64,000 nt of DNA from Marinobacter iranensis (GCF_029207565.1 NZ_JANCMW010000003.1:62001-126000); one strand, 5' to 3'. Positions 47,377-56,799 are shown, counted from the first letter of the stretch. Translations and numbers: made by a program. Notes: generated by a model not told the origin, from the letters alone.

Positions 47377-48366
47377 TCAGCGGGTACGGCAGTCAAGCAC
47401 CAGCTTGCCCCTGACGTGCCCGCCCTCCAGCAATCGATGGGCATCCGCCACCTGATCCAGCGGGAAGGCCTTGTCGATGTGCACCCGCACGTCGCCGTCC
47501 TCAATCAACTCGGCGATCTCATCAAGATGAAAGATATCCGGGCGGACGGTCATGCCATGGGCCCTTAGCCCCAGGGATTCAGCCGCAGTAATGATTTCAT
47601 CCGCCGTCACGGTGGGAATGGTCACCAGTACACCATGCTCACTCAGGGTATGCAGCGAGCGTTTACCGGCTTCGCCGCCCACCAGGTCCAGCACCACATC
47701 AAGGCCATAGCATTCATCCACCACATCTGTGGTGTGGTAATCAATCACCTCGTGGACACCGAAGGCGGCCAGGAAATCACGGTTGCTCGCAGAGGCGGTG
47801 GCGATGACATGGGCACCGCGCTCCAGCGCGAACTGCACCGCGAAATGGCCTACCCCACCGGCGCCGGCATGGATCAGCACTTTCTGGCCGGCTTCCAGTT
47901 CTGCCACCTCAAACAGCGCCTGCCAGGCAGTCAGAGCGGCCAGGGGCATGGCGCCCGCCGTTACCAGGTCCAGCTCCTCCGGCACAATGGCCAGTTCGTC
48001 GGCACGAGCCACGGCATATTCGGAATAACCGCCGCCCACGGCCGGGAAACCCACCATCCCCATGACCCGGTCACCCGGTGCCAACGTGGTCACGTCACTG
48101 CCTATGGCAATCACTTCGCCAGCGGCGTCGTATCCCGGTGTCCACGGCAGATGATCTTCAATCTGCCGGGCAGCAAAGCCCAGGCCCTTACGGGTTTTCC
48201 AGTCGATGGGATTCAGCCCGGCTCCGGCCACCCGGAACAGCACTTCCTCTGCGCCTGGTTCGGGGATGGCGGAGGATTCAATCCGGAGTACGTCGGTATC
48301 GCCAAAGCGGTCATAGACCACGTGGCGCATGGCGTTGCCAGCATTCGGATCAACGGTGTTTTCCAT
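47377..48366 (-). CDS. NADPH:quinone reductase-like MDR oxidoreductase
   Basis: 329 residues. Medium-chain dehydrogenase/reductase without zinc ligands typical of alcohol dehydrogenases; the nucleotide-binding loop is HAGAGGVGHFAVQFA. GLNPIDWKTRKG and YDAAGEV fit the quinone oxidoreductase subgroup. Substrate unknown. The stop lies five bases from the convergent antiporter stop. Confidence 0.85.
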   Translation of the reverse strand: MENTVDPNAGNAMRHVVYDRFGDTDVLRIESSAIPEPGAEEVLFRVAGAGLNPIDWKTRKGLGFAARQIEDHLPWTPGYDAAGEVIAIGSDVTTLAPGDRVMGMVGFPAVGGGYSEYAVARADELAIVPEELDLVTAGAMPLAALTAWQALFEVAELEAGQKVLIHAGAGGVGHFAVQFALERGAHVIATASASNRDFLAAFGVHEVIDYHTTDVVDECYGLDVVLDLVGGEAGKRSLHTLSEHGVLVTIPTVTADEIITAAESLGLRAHGMTVRPDIFHLDEIAELIEDGDVRVHIDKAFPLDQVADAHRLLEGGHVRGKLVLDCRTR

Positions 48367-48426
48367 GAGGTTCTCCAGACAGCTTCAGGGACAGAACAGG
48401 ATCATTTGTTCAGACTAGCAGAAACT

Positions 48427-48903
48427 TCAAAGTGTGGTATCAAAGCCGCGCCCGCCCGGGACCATGGCACTGCCAAGAATCTCCGCGTATTCCGCAGGCA
48501 TCCGTGAGGGGCGCTGGCTCTTCATGTTGACACAGGCATGGGTGGACACTGCCCGCACCAGAGTCTTGCCGTCCGACTCCCGCACTAGCTGGAACTGGCG
48601 GGCCGAGCGGAAACGGCCGTCAAACCCGGTCAGCCAGGTGCCCAGCACCAGGCGGTCACCAGCGTTGGCAGAGGCCATGTAGTCAATTTCCGTGCGGGTA
48701 ATGGCCATGGCCTTGCCGGTTTGTTCATGCAGTTCCCAGGTCATCCCCAGGCTGTCGATATGCTGCCAGCTTATTTCCTCCAGCCAGCGCACGTACACCA
48801 CGTTGTTGGCGTGGCCCAGCCTGTCGGTATCCTCTTCACGCACGTCAATGGTCATGGTGAACGGCTCGGGGAGATCCCAGTTCACCGGATTGCTGTCAGT
48901 CAT
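48427..48903 (-). CDS. Acyl-CoA thioesterase, hotdog fold (4HBT family)
   Basis: 158 residues. The motif VREEDTDRLGHANNVVYVRWLEE, with Asp/His in the hotdog active site, fits 4-hydroxybenzoyl-CoA thioesterase-like proteins. Substrate unknown. Its ATG overlaps the end of the upstream SMP-30-like gene by eight bases, so the two are co-transcribed. Confidence 0.87.
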   Translation of the reverse strand: MTDSNPVNWDLPEPFTMTIDVREEDTDRLGHANNVVYVRWLEEISWQHIDSLGMTWELHEQTGKAMAITRTEIDYMASANAGDRLVLGTWLTGFDGRFRSARQFQLVRESDGKTLVRAVSTHACVNMKSQRPSRMPAEYAEILGSAMVPGGRGFDTTL

Positions 48904-49987
48904 CGTTGTTGTCTCCCAGCCCCGGAATGGCCGACAAGGCTAACCGGCCGATGCGGTCGTTGTGAAGTGAACCAAAGTAGAGGTAACCCTGGTGGGGATT
49001 GACCGAGGTAATCTCCTGCAAATGGGTGCCGCGGGTGTCATGGAGGCTGGTAATCACCTCACCCTGTTCGTCCATTGCCACCACCAGGCCATACTCCTGG
49101 GGTGTTGGCAGGAAATAGCCCGGCAGTTTGGCCAGCAGGTCTTTAAGCCAGGGCTGCTGATGCAGGGCGTCAACACGGGGATTCCTGAGGGTGGGGAACG
49201 CCACCCAGTAGCGGCCCTCGTGGTCGACAGCGAGGTTGTCGGGAAACCCGGGCAGGTTGTCGGCGAACACCTCGGCCTGGCCGGGGCTGCGGCCGCCAAT
49301 CCAGTACTTGAGGATGCGGTATTTCCAGGTTTCGTTGACCAGTAGGTATTCGCCGTCAGGCGACACTGCCACGCCATTGGCGAAATGCAGGTTGCTCAGC
49401 AACACCTCGGTCCTGCGGGTTTGCGGATCGTACCGCAACAGGCGGCCGTGGGGTCGCATTTCAAGCAGATCCAGCATGTAATCAGGCTGACGGAAGCGGG
49501 AGCTGGCATCGGTAAAATAGATCCGGCCATCGGGGGCAATATCCACATCGTCGGTAAAGCGGAAAGGCAGGCCCTCGGCCTCCCGGGTCAACAGGGTTAC
49601 GGTTTTATCCGGGGCGATGGACAGCAGCCCTTTCCAGGCATCCGCGACAATGAGGTTGCCGTGGCGGTCAAACACCATACCCAGGGGCCGGCCTCCGGTT
49701 TCCAGCCATTTCTCCACCCGGCCATCCGGCCAGACCCGGACAATCCAGCCGTCCTGGGTGCCGGTGTAGAGCACGCCGTTTTCATCCACGGTGGTGTCTT
49801 CCGGGCCGTAAACTTCTCCCCTGGCCAGCAGGTCAGCCAATCTCAGGCGCTCGTTGGGGGCCAGTTCACCAGTCAACGGCTGGGGCGAGGGAGCTTTCCA
49901 GGCCTGGCTGTTGATGGGCGATGGCGACAACAAAAAGCTGCCCAGTACCAAAAACCCGATCAGCAAAGCTCCCAGAAGCCACTTCAT
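48896..49987 (-). CDS. SMP-30/strictosidine synthase-like beta-propeller protein
   Basis: 363 residues with an N-terminal hydrophobic segment (residues 3-20) that is either a signal peptide or an anchor. The repeats (EDTTVDENGVLYTGTQDG, FTDDVDIAPDGRIYFTDASS, FANGVAVSPDGEYLLVNE) are those of six-bladed propellers of the gluconolactonase/strictosidine synthase group. Probably a periplasmic lactonase or hydrolase; substrate unknown. Confidence 0.82.
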   Translation of the reverse strand: MKWLLGALLIGFLVLGSFLLSPSPINSQAWKAPSPQPLTGELAPNERLRLADLLARGEVYGPEDTTVDENGVLYTGTQDGWIVRVWPDGRVEKWLETGGRPLGMVFDRHGNLIVADAWKGLLSIAPDKTVTLLTREAEGLPFRFTDDVDIAPDGRIYFTDASSRFRQPDYMLDLLEMRPHGRLLRYDPQTRRTEVLLSNLHFANGVAVSPDGEYLLVNETWKYRILKYWIGGRSPGQAEVFADNLPGFPDNLAVDHEGRYWVAFPTLRNPRVDALHQQPWLKDLLAKLPGYFLPTPQEYGLVVAMDEQGEVITSLHDTRGTHLQEITSVNPHQGYLYFGSLHNDRIGRLALSAIPGLGDNNDD

Positions 49988-50085
49988 AGACGATGCCTGT
50001 TCCTGTCAGATGCAATTCCGTAACCTTATCAGACACCCGCCAGCGGCAAAACGGGCAACCACGCCGGCAAGCCGGTCACAAGGGC

Positions 50086-50877
50086 CTAATCCGCAAGGAA
50101 GCGACGGCACAATGCTGCAAAGCTGTCGGGCTTCTCGGCATGCAACCAGTGCCCCGTGCCGGTGATAATTCTCAGATCCGCGCTGGGAAAGAGCCGACGA
50201 ATCTCGTCGCGGTGTTTCTCCTGGATGTAGGCGGAATCGGCACCCTTGATGAACAGCACCGGGCCTTCAAACGGCCCATCACCCTCCGGCGCCCGGGCCA
50301 GCCCGGGATAGCTCTGCTCGATAACCGGCAGGTTCAGCCGCCAGCGATAAAGCCCCGGGTGGTCATTTCGTTCATCCTCCCCTACACGCACCAGATTTTT
50401 CAGCAGGAACTGCCTGACGCCCGGCTCCTCAACATAGTCCGCCAGTACCCTGTCTGCATCCTGTCGCGAGCGGATCGAGCCCAGGTCCACCGAGGTCAGT
50501 CCCTCCAGCACGGCATCATGGCGGGGCTGATAGGTCACCGGCGCGATATCCGCCACAATAATCCGCTCAACCCGCTCCGGGGCCCGGAGAGCCACCTGCA
50601 TCGCGGTCTTGCCGCCCATGGAGTGGCCGAGAATGGCTGCCTTGTCCAGCCCACGGGCGTCCATATAGGCCAGTACATCGTCGGCCATGGCGGGGTAGTC
50701 CATGGTATCAGTATGGGGGGAACTGCCGTGGTTGCGCTGGTCCAGGGCATGGATCTGCCACTGCTCCTGCAGCCGACGGCTGATACCGCCCAGATTCTCC
50801 AGCGAGCCAAACAGGCCATGCAGCAGGATCAGTGGCGGACCGTCGCCGGTAATACGGTGGTTGAGATCAACACTCAT
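50086..50877 (-). CDS. Alpha/beta hydrolase (YbfF-like esterase)
   Basis: 263 residues. LLHGLFGSLENLG (oxyanion region), nucleophile elbow GHSMGG, and catalytic His in GTGHWLHAEKPDSF. Closest by eye to YbfF-type esterases. GGAGG precedes the ATG. Downstream, on the same strand, of the 30-codon gene at 51165, but separated by its terminator. Confidence 0.88.
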   Translation of the reverse strand: MSVDLNHRITGDGPPLILLHGLFGSLENLGGISRRLQEQWQIHALDQRNHGSSPHTDTMDYPAMADDVLAYMDARGLDKAAILGHSMGGKTAMQVALRAPERVERIIVADIAPVTYQPRHDAVLEGLTSVDLGSIRSRQDADRVLADYVEEPGVRQFLLKNLVRVGEDERNDHPGLYRWRLNLPVIEQSYPGLARAPEGDGPFEGPVLFIKGADSAYIQEKHRDEIRRLFPSADLRIITGTGHWLHAEKPDSFAALCRRFLAD

Positions 50878-51014
50878 GGACTGGGCCTCCTGGAATCCCC
50901 GGTTATGGTACCGGGTTGACTGTCTGTTGCCGATCAGCCGACTACATTACCATCGATCGGTGCAGGCACAAGGGGGCAACAGGCTTACACAACCGGCCGG
51001 GCAGATGTTACAGG

Positions 51015-51043
51015 CAAAAAAAAGCCGGGGTTTCCCCCCGGCA
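51015..51043 (-). terminator. Intrinsic terminator of the 30-codon gene
   Basis: On the minus strand: stem GCCGGGG (51042-51036)/CCCCGGC (51030-51024), loop GGAAA, then eight T. It lies 30 bases after the stop of the small gene and before the hydrolase promoter region. Confidence 0.95.
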
Positions 51044-51072
51044 ACAGGTCATAAACCTTGGCTGTACCCGGT

Positions 51073-51165
51073 TCAGCAGTAGTACATGCTGTTCAGGTAT
51101 TCCGCGAGAGCGGCAATGTTACGGCGCTCAAGTTCACTGTGGGGAACGAAAATTTCCAATTCCAT
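51073..51165 (-). CDS. 30-residue small protein or peptide, undescribed
   Basis: A 30-codon frame (ATG at 51165, TGA at 51075-51073) preceded by an optimal ribosome binding site, AGGAGG, seven bases from the ATG, and followed after 30 bases by a strong terminator. The protein begins MELEIFVPHSEL, has a charged and then helical middle (ERRNIAALAEYL) and ends NSMYYC with the single cysteine at the C terminus. No signal peptide or membrane segment. I do not recognise the family; it is not PqqA. It is divergent from the AraC-type regulator, suggesting that regulator controls it. A leader peptide for the downstream hydrolase is an alternative. Confidence 0.7.
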   Translation of the reverse strand: MELEIFVPHSELERRNIAALAEYLNSMYYC

Positions 51166-51243
51166 GAAAACACCTCCTGATTCCTGACGTGCGGATGAGA
51201 ATCCTCAATGACTTAATGCTATCGTTGTTAGTACGACCAACCG

Positions 51244-51270
51244 TTGACACGCTGTCCCACAGGTTTGACA
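51244..51270. promoter_or_regulatory. Direct repeat, possible AraC-type operator
   Basis: TTGACA at 51244-51249 and again at 51265-51270, exactly 21 bases apart, two helical turns, as in AraC-family operator half-sites. Placed between the small gene and the AraC-type regulator gene. One copy could instead act as a -35 element. Confidence 0.45.
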
Positions 51271-51320
51271 TTTTGTACCAGCACGAATGAATTCCTGTTA
51301 ACCATCGAATAAAGGTGACC

Positions 51321-52379
51321 GTGAACGCACCACAGGCAGACGCCACCACATCGCCCCTGGTTGCAGCCTCAAGCACGCTGGCCCTGGTGCACTACCTGGA
51401 CCGTCAAGGGGTGCTGGACCTTCCCACCGTGGAGCAGATCACCGGGTTCAGCCGGGATGAACTGACCGACCCGGACCTGCGCATTCCAGCCGACCGTCAC
51501 TATCGCCTGTGGGAGCACGCAGAAAAGGTTACTGGGGACCCGGGCGTGGGCCTCCATGCCGGTCAGGTGGTTGACCCGGACCGAATGGGGCTGGTGGGCC
51601 ATGTATTCTTCAATTGCGACACCCTGGGCGAGGCCGTTACCCAGTACGTTCGCCTGCACCGGCTGATCAACGAATCGGTGATCCTGAGTTTTGAACAGTC
51701 CGGTGAGCAAGCCATCCTGACCTGGCAGGCGGATTCACCCGGGCACTATTGCCGCCAGGATATGGACCGCACACTGGCGGCGGCCCTGTGCCGCGCACGT
51801 CACTTCATCCACCCCGCCATCGAGGCCGAATGGGCCGAGATTGCCCACTCGAAACCGTCCTACGCCGCCGAGTACAAACGACTGCTGGGCGGCCCGGTCT
51901 ATTTTGGTTGCGGCACCACTCGCCTGGCGTTCAGCAGCCGCCACCTAAGCCATCCGATCCCCCATCGCAACCCCTACGTCTATTCCGCGGTGCTGAAACA
52001 GGTCAATGCGGTACTGGCCCGCCTGCAAAGCCGGCGCACCTTTGGCCGCAAGATCCGACGGCTGATTTCCCGCCAGATGTCCACCAATCGCATTGACGCT
52101 GACACTCTCGCAAAGCAATGCCACATGAGCCGCCAGACCCTGTACCGGCGGCTCAAGAAGGAGGGGCTGGGGTTTCACGAACTGGTGGAAGAAGTCCGCA
52201 AGGACAAGGCCCTGCGCTATGTGGCATCGGACCATTACGCGCTTGGGGAGATCGCCTTCCTGCTGGGGTTCTCTGAACTCAGCGCCTTCAGTCGGGCTTT
52301 CAAACGCTGGACCGGGATGGCGCCGGCCCAGTATCGTGCCCGCCACCTGTCCAGCGAAACAGGAGAACCGTCGGAATGA
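51321..52379 (+). CDS. AraC family transcriptional regulator
   Basis: 352 residues from GTG 51321, chosen because AAGG lies five bases upstream; GTG 51315 is the alternative. The N-terminal ~200 residues resemble the Arabinose_bd-type ligand domain of OruR/ArgR-like regulators (PADRHYRLWEHAEKVTGDPGVGL). The C-terminal AraC HTH pair is clear: ADTLAKQCHMSRQTLYRRLK and GEIAFLLGFSELSAFSRAFKRWTG. Overlaps the cardiolipin synthase start by four bases; divergent from the 30-codon gene. Confidence 0.88.
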   Translation: MNAPQADATTSPLVAASSTLALVHYLDRQGVLDLPTVEQITGFSRDELTDPDLRIPADRHYRLWEHAEKVTGDPGVGLHAGQVVDPDRMGLVGHVFFNCDTLGEAVTQYVRLHRLINESVILSFEQSGEQAILTWQADSPGHYCRQDMDRTLAAALCRARHFIHPAIEAEWAEIAHSKPSYAAEYKRLLGGPVYFGCGTTRLAFSSRHLSHPIPHRNPYVYSAVLKQVNAVLARLQSRRTFGRKIRRLISRQMSTNRIDADTLAKQCHMSRQTLYRRLKKEGLGFHELVEEVRKDKALRYVASDHYALGEIAFLLGFSELSAFSRAFKRWTGMAPAQYRARHLSSETGEPSE

Positions 52380-53812
52380 GTATCCCAGACATACCCTGGC
52401 TTGCCATGGTTATTGCCCTGTTCTACCTGGCGTCTGCGGCCTGCATCTATCGGATACTGATGACCTATCGCATGGCCCAGGGGGCCATCGCGTGGATACT
52501 GGCCCTGATCGGCCTGCCCTATCTTGCCGTTCCCATGTTCCTGCTGTTCGGTCGCAACCGGTTCGGAGGCTATATCAAGGCACGGCGAATGGGCGACGCC
52601 GCACTCACCGACCTGCTCAACCGCTTTGAACAACAGACAGCCGCGATCAGCGACAGCCCTCACCAGCATTTCCGCGACGAGCTCCAGGTACTCTGCAAGC
52701 TGGGCCGGCAGCCGTTCACAACCGGCAACCAGTGCGACCTGCTGAAGGACGGCGAAGCAACCTTCGAAGCCCTGTTCGATGCCATGGAAAATGCCCGACA
52801 CTACATCCTCCTCGAGTTCTACATCGTCCGCTCCGACAAGGTGGGCCGGCGCATCAAGTCGATCCTGAAACGCAAACTGGCACAGGGCGTTGAGGTCTGG
52901 TTTCTCTATGACGATATCGGCAGTGTCTGGTTGCCCCGAAAATACCTCCGGGAACTGGCAGCTGCCGGGGCAAACGTTGCCTCTTTCGGGGATGGCAATT
53001 TTCGCCGCATGCGGTTGCAGGTCAATTTCCGCAACCACCGCAAGCTGCTGGTCTGTGACGGTGAGGTGGGGTTCGTCGGCGGTATCAACCTTGGTGACGA
53101 ATATCTCGGGACGGCCATGGACGAGGAACCCTGGCGCGACAGCCACTGCCGCATTACCGGCCCGGCGGTTACCGGCCTGCAACTGGCCTGGCTTGAAGAC
53201 TGGAACTGGGCCAGCGAGGATTTCCCGACTCTTAACTGGACTCCGGCCAGGTCAGCTCAGGGTGATCAGGAAGTCCTCATCCTCCCCACCGGGCCGGCGG
53301 ACACCTATGAAACCTGCACGCTGTTCTTCCTGAACTGCATCAACAACGCCCGCACGCGGATCTGGATTGCCTCACCCTATTTCGTGCCCGACGTCCAGAT
53401 CATGAACGCGCTGCAGTTGGCAGCGCTGCGAGGCGTGGATGTACGGATTATTATCCCGGAGAAGTCCGACAGCCGATTGATCCGGCTTGCCGCCTACTCC
53501 TACCTGGTTCAGGCGTGCCGCGCCGGCATCGGCATCTATCGTTACCAGCCGGGGTTCATGCACCAGAAAGTGGTACTGGTGGACGACCGGTACGCTGCGA
53601 TTGGCACCGCCAACCTGGATAACCGATCCATGCGACTGAACTTCGAAATCACCGCCATCTGCACAGCCAGTGAGTTTGTGGAGGGTATTGAGCATTTGCT
53701 GGAACAGGATCTGATCACCAGCCGCCTGATGACCGAACGGGATTACCGGGACCGCTCGATTCCCTTCCGCCTGGCCTGCCGCACCGCCCGGTTGCTGGGC
53801 CCGCTGCTCTGA
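52376..53812 (+). CDS. cls: Cardiolipin synthase
   Basis: 478 residues. Two N-terminal membrane helices (about residues 10-27 and 38-58), then two phospholipase D HKD motifs: NHRKLLVCDG with GGINLGDEY, and MHQKVVLVDD with GTANLDNRSM. Makes cardiolipin from two phosphatidylglycerols at the inner membrane. The ATG overlaps the stop of the AraC-type gene (ATGA), so regulator and enzyme are translationally coupled, an unusual pairing. Confidence 0.93.
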   Translation: MSIPDIPWLAMVIALFYLASAACIYRILMTYRMAQGAIAWILALIGLPYLAVPMFLLFGRNRFGGYIKARRMGDAALTDLLNRFEQQTAAISDSPHQHFRDELQVLCKLGRQPFTTGNQCDLLKDGEATFEALFDAMENARHYILLEFYIVRSDKVGRRIKSILKRKLAQGVEVWFLYDDIGSVWLPRKYLRELAAAGANVASFGDGNFRRMRLQVNFRNHRKLLVCDGEVGFVGGINLGDEYLGTAMDEEPWRDSHCRITGPAVTGLQLAWLEDWNWASEDFPTLNWTPARSAQGDQEVLILPTGPADTYETCTLFFLNCINNARTRIWIASPYFVPDVQIMNALQLAALRGVDVRIIIPEKSDSRLIRLAAYSYLVQACRAGIGIYRYQPGFMHQKVVLVDDRYAAIGTANLDNRSMRLNFEITAICTASEFVEGIEHLLEQDLITSRLMTERDYRDRSIPFRLACRTARLLGPLL

Positions 53813-53910
53813 AACAGGCCGCCAGGTTTCCGTGTGCCCATTTTCCATACGGGAATAATGTGAGAGTATTCCAGAACCACCGAGCCAGCACGCTGTAACG
53901 AAGCAGGACC

Positions 53911-54585
53911 ATGACCACATTCAAGCCCCGCGAAACCCTGACCGAGCAGGTCGCCCGACACATCGAAAACCTCATTGCCTTTGGCCAGCTTCGCTCCGGC
54001 GAGCGCATCTATGAGGGCGCCATGGCAAAGCAGATGGACGTCAGCCATGGTTCGATTCGCGAAGGGTTATTGTTGCTGGAAAAGCGCCACCTGGTGCAGA
54101 ACGTACCCCGCAAAGGCGCGTTCGTTACACCGCTGGATGAGTATTTTGTACGCAGCCTTTACGAGGTACTGCAACTATACCTGACCCACACCGGGCGCAA
54201 GCTGGTGCGACAGTGGGAGGCCGCCGACATGGACAGGCTTGAATCCCTGTACCAGCGCATGAAAGCCTGCCATGACAACAATGACCTGCTGGCGTTCCTG
54301 GAACTGGGCATTGAGTATACCCAGGCGTCGCTGGCCTATGCCGACAACTATTTCATCGTATCCGCCATCGAGGACCTGTGGCCGTCGGCAAAACGCTGTG
54401 CCTTTGTGGCCTTCCAGCGCGGTGGCAATCGCGTGCTTGAAGACAACCTGGCCCATGTGCGGGAATCCATCAGTGCCATCAAGGAACGCGACGAAGAGCG
54501 TCTGGCGAGGATTCTGGCAGGGTACGCCGAACAGCAGTGCCAACAGGTTCTGGAAGCTATCCAAAACGCCTCTGCCTCTGCGTAA
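53911..54585 (+). CDS. GntR/FadR-type regulator
   Basis: 224 residues. N-terminal winged HTH (LTEQVARHIENLI and MAKQMDVSHGSIREGLLLLEKR) and a helical FCD-like effector domain. The His ligands usually seen in metal-binding FCD domains are not obvious (FLELGIEYTQ instead of a His motif), so effector binding may differ. Stands alone; its targets are not evident. Convergent with the patatin gene. Confidence 0.85.
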   Translation: MTTFKPRETLTEQVARHIENLIAFGQLRSGERIYEGAMAKQMDVSHGSIREGLLLLEKRHLVQNVPRKGAFVTPLDEYFVRSLYEVLQLYLTHTGRKLVRQWEAADMDRLESLYQRMKACHDNNDLLAFLELGIEYTQASLAYADNYFIVSAIEDLWPSAKRCAFVAFQRGGNRVLEDNLAHVRESISAIKERDEERLARILAGYAEQQCQQVLEAIQNASASA

Positions 54586-54597
54586 ACCCGCCGATGT

Positions 54598-56799
54598 TCA
54601 GTAGAACAGGCGGGTGAACGAAAAGCCGATGTTCAGGTAGGCGCTCCAATCGTCTTCATTGTTGTAGGCGGTTGCCACCTGAATGGGGCCAAGGAAGGTG
54701 TCAATGCCGGCAAACAGGCTCCCGGAACGCAGCAGGTTATTCCAGCGGGCGTCCCCCAGGGACGACCAGGCATTACCGGTTTCAAAACCCGCTCCGGCAA
54801 ACCAGGGCATAAATGGCCCGCCAAATTCCTGCCTGACATAGACGCCGGCCAGGGCCGCATCCTCTCCCGAAACCTCACCCTGGCTGTAGGCCGACAGCCG
54901 ATGGAAACCACCCAATAGCACCGAATTCTCAATGCCGGCCACGCCCCGGGTCACGGCGTTGGCGAACAGCAGCCCGGTCACACTGGCCTTGTTCCAGCTT
55001 GCAGTACCCAGGGCCATGACCCTTACCGAGTCGAAATCACGGTCGGACCCAAGGCCCGGGCGCTCGAACCGGCCGCGGATACCGGCAAAACCTCCGGACT
55101 CCGGGAGGAAGGTATCGTCCAGGGAGTCGTGTACCAGTTGCAGGTTGATATTGCCGCTCTGGATTGAACCGGAGGGCGCCACCGGCTCGCCAACCTGCTC
55201 GTCGACGGTTGCGTAGCCCCGTATGTATGCCAGGCGAACCTCTCCATTCGCTCCCAGTTCGGTACCCAACGCCAGATCAATCTGCCGGTTGGTAATATCC
55301 ACTTCGGTGATACGTTCGCCCTCCCCGTCGAAAGCACTCAGGCTTTCCCGGGAATACTCACCGCCCAGGGTCAGGAACCGTTCAAAGCCATAGTCCAGAG
55401 GCTGGAACCATTCGGTTCGCACCCGCGGCTGGGTACCCAGTTGAAGCCCCGTTGTCCACTCACCACCCAGGGCGTTGAGGCCCGTCATCCGCAATGAGGT
55501 GGCAACATTGAAACGGGTGTCGCTCTCGAAATTGTCTTCATAGTTCAGGCCAAAGGACAGGTAATTTGGCCCCCAGCTTTTCTCGCGAACCCGGACGACC
55601 AGATCGGTGCCACCCGCGTCAGTCGGCACCAGGGAATAAGAGACGGTCTCGTAGTAGCCAAGACCGTAGATACGATTAAGGTCTTCTTCCAGCGCGGCCA
55701 CGTCCAGGGGTTCTCCGGCCTGCTGTCGTATGCGCTGGCGCAGGAAATCGCCGGCCAAGCGGGAATCGTCATCGATTCGGATGCCAGTGATCACACCCGG
55801 GCTGAATGAGTGTTCCGTCAACCGGCTTCGAAACCGCTCCCAGTGATCATCACCGACACTCAGATGGCGTAGCTCACCGGCATGTTTGCGGGCCCCGCTG
55901 GCACCGAGCTCGAACAGCGCAGGCGCCTTATAGAAATCCGCCGAGGACAGGCCTTCCAGATCCGGCCGTATCAGGATGTCCTGATCGGTCAGCAGTTCCA
56001 ACTGCTGTTCAGTGTTCTGCCGCGTCATCATGGTGGTGAGCTGCCCCACCACCGAGAATGCCTCGCGGATATCCTCCCGTTCCAACAGCGGATCGGTAAT
56101 GTCCACCGCAATGACGATATCGGCCCCGAGGTCCCTGGCCACACTGACAGGCAGGTTGTTAGCCACGCCCCCATCCACCAGCAAGCGCCCATCCAGCGTG
56201 ACTGGCGCGTAGACACCGGGAATACTCATGCTGGCACGAATGGCTTCAGACAGGTTGCCACTGCCAATAACAACTTCCTCGCCGGTTTCCAGGTCGGTGG
56301 CAACTGCCCGGAACGGGATGGCCAGTTTGTCAAAGTCCTCCACCAGGGAGGCGTCACGAGTGAGCTCGTTGAGGATAAACCCCAGGTTCTGGCCAGCAAT
56401 TATGCCGCCTCCCAGGTGCAGACCGTCGGAGCGAACGCCAATACCGGGGGAGACAGGATAGCGCCAGTCCTGGCGCTTGCGCCTGACCGGCTTGTAGGCA
56501 CGACCGGGGTCATCCTGAAAACTGGACACCCAGTCCATATCGATGAAACGCTCTTCGATCTCGTGGACGTCCATACCGGACGCATAGAGCGCTCCCACAG
56601 CCGATCCGGCACTGGTGCCCACCACGAAATCCACCGGCACCTGCAGTTCTTCCAGCACCCGCAGCACACCCACGTGAGCCATGCCCTTGGCACCGCCGCC
56701 ACTGAGCACAAGTCCCACTTTCGGCCGCCCCACATCCGCCTGTGCCAGACTGGTCGAGAGCAGCACAATGACCAATCCCAGTAACCTCAATACCGACAT
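54598..56799 (-). CDS. Patatin-like phospholipase with beta-barrel (PlpD-type, type Vd secretion)
   Basis: 733 residues. Signal peptide (1-21), patatin domain with oxyanion loop SGGGAKGMAHVGVL, nucleophile GTSAG and catalytic DGGVANN (Ser-Asp dyad). Around residues 330-400 a POTRA-like domain is followed by a 16-strand-like Omp85/BamA barrel ending FSFTRLFY with terminal aromatic residue. The architecture is that of PlpD, which carries its lipase to the cell surface. Co-directional with, and 15 bases downstream of, the hypothetical gene at 57432. Confidence 0.92.
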   Translation of the reverse strand: MSVLRLLGLVIVLLSTSLAQADVGRPKVGLVLSGGGAKGMAHVGVLRVLEELQVPVDFVVGTSAGSAVGALYASGMDVHEIEERFIDMDWVSSFQDDPGRAYKPVRRKRQDWRYPVSPGIGVRSDGLHLGGGIIAGQNLGFILNELTRDASLVEDFDKLAIPFRAVATDLETGEEVVIGSGNLSEAIRASMSIPGVYAPVTLDGRLLVDGGVANNLPVSVARDLGADIVIAVDITDPLLEREDIREAFSVVGQLTTMMTRQNTEQQLELLTDQDILIRPDLEGLSSADFYKAPALFELGASGARKHAGELRHLSVGDDHWERFRSRLTEHSFSPGVITGIRIDDDSRLAGDFLRQRIRQQAGEPLDVAALEEDLNRIYGLGYYETVSYSLVPTDAGGTDLVVRVREKSWGPNYLSFGLNYEDNFESDTRFNVATSLRMTGLNALGGEWTTGLQLGTQPRVRTEWFQPLDYGFERFLTLGGEYSRESLSAFDGEGERITEVDITNRQIDLALGTELGANGEVRLAYIRGYATVDEQVGEPVAPSGSIQSGNINLQLVHDSLDDTFLPESGGFAGIRGRFERPGLGSDRDFDSVRVMALGTASWNKASVTGLLFANAVTRGVAGIENSVLLGGFHRLSAYSQGEVSGEDAALAGVYVRQEFGGPFMPWFAGAGFETGNAWSSLGDARWNNLLRSGSLFAGIDTFLGPIQVATAYNNEDDWSAYLNIGFSFTRLFY

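Noticed and set aside
55882..56784. 300-codon plus-strand frame opposite the patatin gene
   Set aside because: Shadow of a well-supported gene; no family resemblance.
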